From the NCBI GenBank assembly GCA_019638675.1, contig JAHBTE010000001.1, forward strand, positions 1,520,605-1,584,604: DNA of 64,000 bases. Reading direction: 5' to 3'. This stretch comes from Fimbriimonadaceae bacterium. Lineage in GTDB: Bacteria; Armatimonadota; Fimbriimonadia; Fimbriimonadales; Fimbriimonadaceae. Made by a program: the position numbers and the translations under genes. The notes under the pieces were generated by a model that worked only from the letters and a program-made list of their open reading frames with translations, searched no databases and was not told the origin of the DNA. Below are positions 61,862 to 64,000 of this stretch, piece by piece. The stretch's first letter is position 1. The number at the start of each line of letters is the position of its first letter.

Positions 61862-62284
61862 CTATTGGTCTTTCATCGCCAGCGACTCTTGGAGGCGGTC
61901 AAGCTCTTGTCCTGATAGGCTTGTTTGAACCCACGTTCGGGTGATCTTGCCATCCGGTGAGCTAACCTTTGCCCGGTTGCCCTGCTCGTCGAATGCCAAG
62001 CTAAGCGTGAAAGAAGGAGCATTGCCTGCGGTAATCGTATATAGCCCCTGACCTGACTTGCTCCAACTACCGGAGCTTTGGCGTCCAGCGGCTCCAGTCT
62101 GCCCAGGCTGGTCGATTTCAACGGCTCCTCCTGAATGAAACTCCAGTACCGAACCTGACTCTTGCTCAATCCACTTTGCTTGAACTGGGTCATGGGAGGC
62201 ACAACCTGTCGCGTACAGAAGCAGAGCCAACGAGACCAGACACGTTCCGGCAAATCTGAGCCATGAAGAGGCGAAAAATTGCAT
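61862..62284 (-). CDS. Small lipoprotein
   Basis: 140 residues with lipobox LYATGCAS. The mature part has a short beta-rich domain (VLEFHSGGAVEIDQPGQ and QGLYTITAGNAPSFTLSL), similar in flavour to small META/lipocalin-like lipoproteins but unassigned. Divergent from the XRE gene across a shared operator-like palindrome. Confidence 0.65.
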   Translation of the reverse strand: MQFFASSWLRFAGTCLVSLALLLYATGCASHDPVQAKWIEQESGSVLEFHSGGAVEIDQPGQTGAAGRQSSGSWSKSGQGLYTITAGNAPSFTLSLAFDEQGNRAKVSSPDGKITRTWVQTSLSGQELDRLQESLAMKDQ

Positions 62285-62286
62285 TG

Positions 62287-62311
62287 AGGTGACTTTATCA
62301 TCTAGTCACCT
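62287..62311. promoter_or_regulatory. Operator-like palindrome between lipoprotein and XRE genes
   Basis: AGGTGACT and AGTCACCT, a perfect 8-bp inverted repeat with a 9-nt centre, in the 47-bp divergent gap. A natural autoregulatory operator for the XRE protein. Confidence 0.65.
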
Positions 62312-62331
62312 ATTTTCGCTACCGTCTCTTT

Positions 62332-62610
62332 ATGGGTCGACAAGATACGATCACGATTCATCGTGATGAATACAAGACCCTGATCCGTTTGATCGTTGAT
62401 GAACGTTTGAAAGCTGGTTTAGGGCAACGCGAGGTTGCACGTCGGATCAAACTTCCTCAAGCTACGCTTTGGACCATTGAAAAGGGCGAACGTCGTTTGG
62501 ATGCCCTTGAGTTCTTGAACCTTTCAGTTGCAATCGGATTTAATCCCGGTGAACTGCTTGAAGAAGTGAAGCGGCTCCATCCCGAAGTCTACAACTCAGA
62601 AGACGTTTGA
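62332..62610 (+). CDS. XRE-family regulator
   Basis: 92 residues. Helix-turn-helix: LGQREVARRIKLPQATLWTI followed by EKGERRLDALEFLNLSVAIG. Single-domain regulator like those that control mobile elements. Located next to the predicted right end of the element; palindromes lie just upstream (62287) and across the stop codon (62604-62620). Confidence 0.85.
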   Translation: MGRQDTITIHRDEYKTLIRLIVDERLKAGLGQREVARRIKLPQATLWTIEKGERRLDALEFLNLSVAIGFNPGELLEEVKRLHPEVYNSEDV

Positions 62611-62620
62611 TTTTTCAAAC
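62604..62620. repeat. Palindromic element, copy 3 of 3
   Basis: CGTTTGATTTTTCAAAC overlaps the XRE stop codon; same core as the copies at 52635 and 52939. Confidence 0.7.
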
Positions 62621-62796
62621 ATAGAGGGGTTTATAGCCTTGCCCGTACACATACTGGGTTGCGTGATTGACAGTCAATCTGTCCATTCTGTGGAGCTATG
62701 AGGTCAGAAAATCAGATGCCCCAGTGGAACGCCACCCGTTGTATGGGGGTTATGCCACCCTGTGAGTTTTCAAGGCGGTGAGAGCTGTGTCTACAA

Positions 62797-62806
62797 CGGA
62801 GTACCA
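62797..62806 (+). repeat. Candidate right attachment site of the tRNA-Glu element
   Basis: CGGAGTACCA equals the last 10 bases of tRNA-Glu (50622-50631). Just after it AACAACA-ttttgtg-TGTTGTT is a perfect hairpin that would have followed the tRNA before insertion. The 62611-62854 gap otherwise has GATTGAC-A-GTCAATC (62665-62679) and repeated GCCACCC. Confidence 0.5.
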
Positions 62807-62854
62807 ACAACATTTTGTGTGTTGTTAAACAGCATTTCCCCGATAGGATGTGTA

Positions 62855-63514
62855 CTAAGTAATAGACCAATTATCCCTATTGGCTTGACGAGGTAGAGAG
62901 TACGGAGTTTTCTCCACCGCGTCATCGTATTCCTGGCCGATTAGACGTTTCCACAGTGCACTTTTCTTAATCTTTTTCTGGAAATCCTCTCGGAATATAG
63001 CGAAGTTGTGCAAGTTCCAGGTCTTACCGTCCAGAAGTAACTCGGATTCCATTGTTCCTTCCGAATGCAGGACATCACTAAAGCGGGTAACTAACCCCAT
63101 GCTTCCAAGATTCCATTCTGCTACAGCAACTTTGATTTTGCCAAGGTTGTGGTCGAAGAAGAGGTGGTTAGCAAATAGGCCGAAGCCAGCGGCCGCGATT
63201 TCCCGTCGCCGGTACTCTGGTGCTACATAGAGTCCTACGCTTGTTCCGGTGCGATAGATGCCCTTAGGCTCTGCGTAAATAAACCCAGCAGGGATGCCGT
63301 CGGGCGCAAGAATGATCGCAGAGTCCATAACACGCTCTGACAAAGCCTGAAGTTCAGACTTAAATCCTTCAGGGTCGATGAAATTACGTTCTCCATTCCA
63401 GAGAAAGAGTTCGGTGATTGAATTACGCCAGCGGAACATGAGGGGGAGGTGTTCGGGCAAGACTGGTCCAAGGGCCACTCCGCATTTTGCACTTAAGGTT
63501 GCAATTTGATTCAT
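62855..63514 (-). CDS. GNAT-family N-acetyltransferase
   Basis: About 219 residues from ATG 63514 (MNQIATLSAK). The first acceptor-binding part is LFRWRNSI-like (LPLMFRWRNSITELFLWNGE), then the acetyl-CoA site SVGLYVAPEYRRREIAAAG and a terminal motif near AVAEWNLGSMGLVTRF, as in RimJ/L-type GNATs. Substrate unknown. The longer frame to 63607 overlaps the tiny ICKP ORF and is rejected. It is likely cotranscribed with that ORF 68 bp upstream. Confidence 0.83.
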   Translation of the reverse strand: MNQIATLSAKCGVALGPVLPEHLPLMFRWRNSITELFLWNGERNFIDPEGFKSELQALSERVMDSAIILAPDGIPAGFIYAEPKGIYRTGTSVGLYVAPEYRRREIAAAGFGLFANHLFFDHNLGKIKVAVAEWNLGSMGLVTRFSDVLHSEGTMESELLLDGKTWNLHNFAIFREDFQKKIKKSALWKRLIGQEYDDAVEKTPYSLPRQANRDNWSIT

Positions 63515-63540
63515 TTTATAATTCCATTTTTGTAGGGTTA

Positions 63541-63562
63541 GCGGGATCTCAATAGATCCCGC
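63541..63562 (-). promoter_or_regulatory. Hairpin between ICKP ORF and GNAT gene
   Basis: GCGGGATC-tctaat/tcaata-GATCCCGC, a perfect 8-bp stem with a 6-nt loop and no T-tract. Possible attenuator or processing stem between the tiny ORF and the acetyltransferase. Confidence 0.5.
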
Positions 63563-63582
63563 TTCAAGGTGAGAAGTAGAGT

Positions 63583-63633
63583 CTACGGTTTGCAAATTGG
63601 CTTGCAAATTGGCTTACAAATGAAAATCTTCAT
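63583..63633 (-). CDS. 16-residue peptide with three ICKP repeats
   Basis: ATG at 63633 encodes MKIFICKPICKPICKP, stop at 63585-63583. AAAGGAGG (63648-63641) is 7 nt upstream, the best ribosome-binding site in the window. The three repeat units are ATT-TGT-AAG-CCA, ATT-TGC-AAG-CCA, ATT-TGC-AAA-CCG: all differences are synonymous, evidence that the peptide is under selection. No leader or signal. It could be a RiPP-like precursor modified by neighbours, or a stalling leader peptide for the GNAT gene. Confidence 0.7.
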   Translation of the reverse strand: MKIFICKPICKPICKP

Positions 63634-63648
63634 TGCCATACCTCCTTT

Positions 63649-63684
63649 AATCAGTTTTGAGATTCAACAATCTCCAAACTGATT
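63649..63684 (-). promoter_or_regulatory. Long 5'-UTR hairpin before the ICKP ORF
   Basis: AATCAGTTTTGAGATT and AATCTCCAAACTGATT pair at 15 of 16 positions round a 4-nt loop. It ends one base from the ribosome-binding site. No T-run on the minus strand, so not a terminator there; likely mRNA protector or translation control. Confidence 0.6.
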
Positions 63685-63703
63685 TTAATAGAGGTTTGCT
63701 CGA

Positions 63704-63731
63704 AACATATATGCTTAGAATCTCTTGTCAA
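63704..63731 (-). promoter_or_regulatory. Promoter of the ICKP/GNAT unit
   Basis: Perfect -35 TTGACA (63731-63726), 16-bp spacer, -10 TATGTT (63709-63704). A start near 63697 gives a ~63-nt leader containing the hairpin and Shine-Dalgarno. Confidence 0.6.
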
Positions 63732-63769
63732 GAATATGTCAAAGTTCCGCCAAGTCCGTCAAAATTGAG

Positions 63770-64000
63770 TCAATTTCTTTTGAGAAGTAGCACTCCGTGT
63801 CCAAGGCCTCCTTCTCCCATTAACGACTTTGAGACGACAGTAAAACCTTTCTTAATTAGCCATTCCTCAAATGAATCCAGCCGGAATCGCCATATGCTCA
63901 AAACAGGATGAGCGAAGTCTTTGTCTTTAAAAATAATCGCTAAAGCATCAGGCACGCAACAAGAACTCGATTCCAATTCTGTTGTCACCAGTTCGGAGAA
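63770..64000 (-). CDS. C-terminal end of a gene cut by the right edge
   Basis: 76 codons remain, open to the window edge, ending SLMGEGGLGHGVLLLKRN. The WRFRLDSFEEWLIKKGFTVV segment and terminal strand look like the last part of a class I SAM-dependent methyltransferase, but this is weak. It is 38 bp upstream of the ICKP promoter, same strand. Confidence 0.5.
   Translation of the reverse strand, partial: FSELVTTELESSSCCVPDALAIIFKDKDFAHPVLSIWRFRLDSFEEWLIKKGFTVVSKSLMGEGGLGHGVLLLKRN

Larger units (their letters stand above)
50622..62806. mobile_element. Predicted integrative element at tRNA-Glu
   Basis: Left end: recombinase gene abutting the tRNA-Glu 3' end. Right end: CGGAGTACCA, identical to the last 10 bases of the tRNA, at 62797-62806. 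Content between is accessory: large serine recombinase, Rep_trans/MobT-type initiator, dyad-rich non-coding DNA, DNA methyltransferase operon, ThyX-like gene, XRE regulator, and AT-rich genes unlike flanking DNA. The right boundary rests on a 10-bp match and is inference. Confidence 0.6.

Noticed and set aside
63515-63607. Extended GNAT start at 63607
   Set aside because: The extra 31 codons run through the ICKP ORF in another frame and the second hairpin, and fit no GNAT N-terminus.
50632-64000. A longer duplicate of the tRNA-Glu 3' half
   Set aside because: I found no copy of the T-loop region downstream; only the 10-bp end match at 62797.
1-64000. CRISPR array or rRNA operon
   Set aside because: No regularly spaced repeats and no rRNA sequence were seen; the three palindromes at 52635, 52939 and 62604 are too few and too far apart.

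Overview
The window looks like a chromosomal segment of a free-living diderm bacterium of moderate GC. A signal-peptide nuclease ending in a PEP-CTERM sorting tail, a SARP/BTAD regulator with a cyclase-like tail, a CxxxY-type CcmE, an outer-membrane-type barrel protein and many genes starting 6-12 nt after a TANNNT box would fit Armatimonadota (Fimbriimonadia-like). That placement is inference from gene content; no rRNA or marker phylogeny was available.

Positions 1-31 kb are dense housekeeping DNA: a von Willebrand lipoprotein with a membrane partner, two SpoU RNA methyltransferases, mazG, a SurA-like foldase, lysA, a site-2 protease, trpS, an operon ccmE-ccmF-panD-pyrE, a DEDDy-type nuclease, ltaE, an esterase, a SARP regulator, a four-gene BMP/nucleoside-type ABC importer behind a palindromic operator, a tandem PTPS gene coupled to an SDR reductase, a GspE/PilB-type ATPase, dgt, relA/spoT, dtd, tRNA-Leu(GAG) and a PEP-CTERM nuclease.

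Positions 31.25-34.03 kb are an IS1595-family element with 25-bp inverted ends and an 8-bp target duplication. It carries three unrecognised passenger genes besides the transposase and sits between the PEP-CTERM nuclease gene and that gene's terminator.

Positions 34-50.5 kb return to core DNA: metF, a lone Clp N-domain protein, an M20 peptidase, an esterase, a small barrel protein, an ECF sigma/anti-sigma/RseB-like cluster, then PBP1A, a short orphan protein that copies the membrane anchor of PBP2, and PBP2 itself. Convergent to these are an O-antigen ligase-like protein and two GT2 glycosyltransferases, followed by a LysM-SH3-NlpC/P60 hydrolase and tRNA-Glu(TTC).

A mobile element probably inserted at the 3' end of tRNA-Glu occupies about 50.62-62.81 kb, bounded by CGGAGTACCA at both ends. 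It holds a large serine recombinase whose last codons lie inside the tRNA, a Rep_trans/MobT-type initiator, dyad-rich non-coding DNA, a translationally coupled operon (DNA cytosine methyltransferase, HD-CE-like hydrolase, ORC/CDC6-like ATPase, Rossmann-like protein) that looks like an undescribed conflict/defence module, a bipartite ThyX-like protein, two envelope proteins and an XRE regulator with a palindromic operator.

Right of that element (62.85-64 kb) is a compact locus: a perfect -35 box, a 16-bp hairpin, an ideal Shine-Dalgarno, a 16-codon ORF encoding three ICKP repeats that differ only at synonymous sites, a second hairpin, and a GNAT acetyltransferase. This could be a mini-RiPP or a stalling leader peptide. 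The window ends inside the preceding gene.
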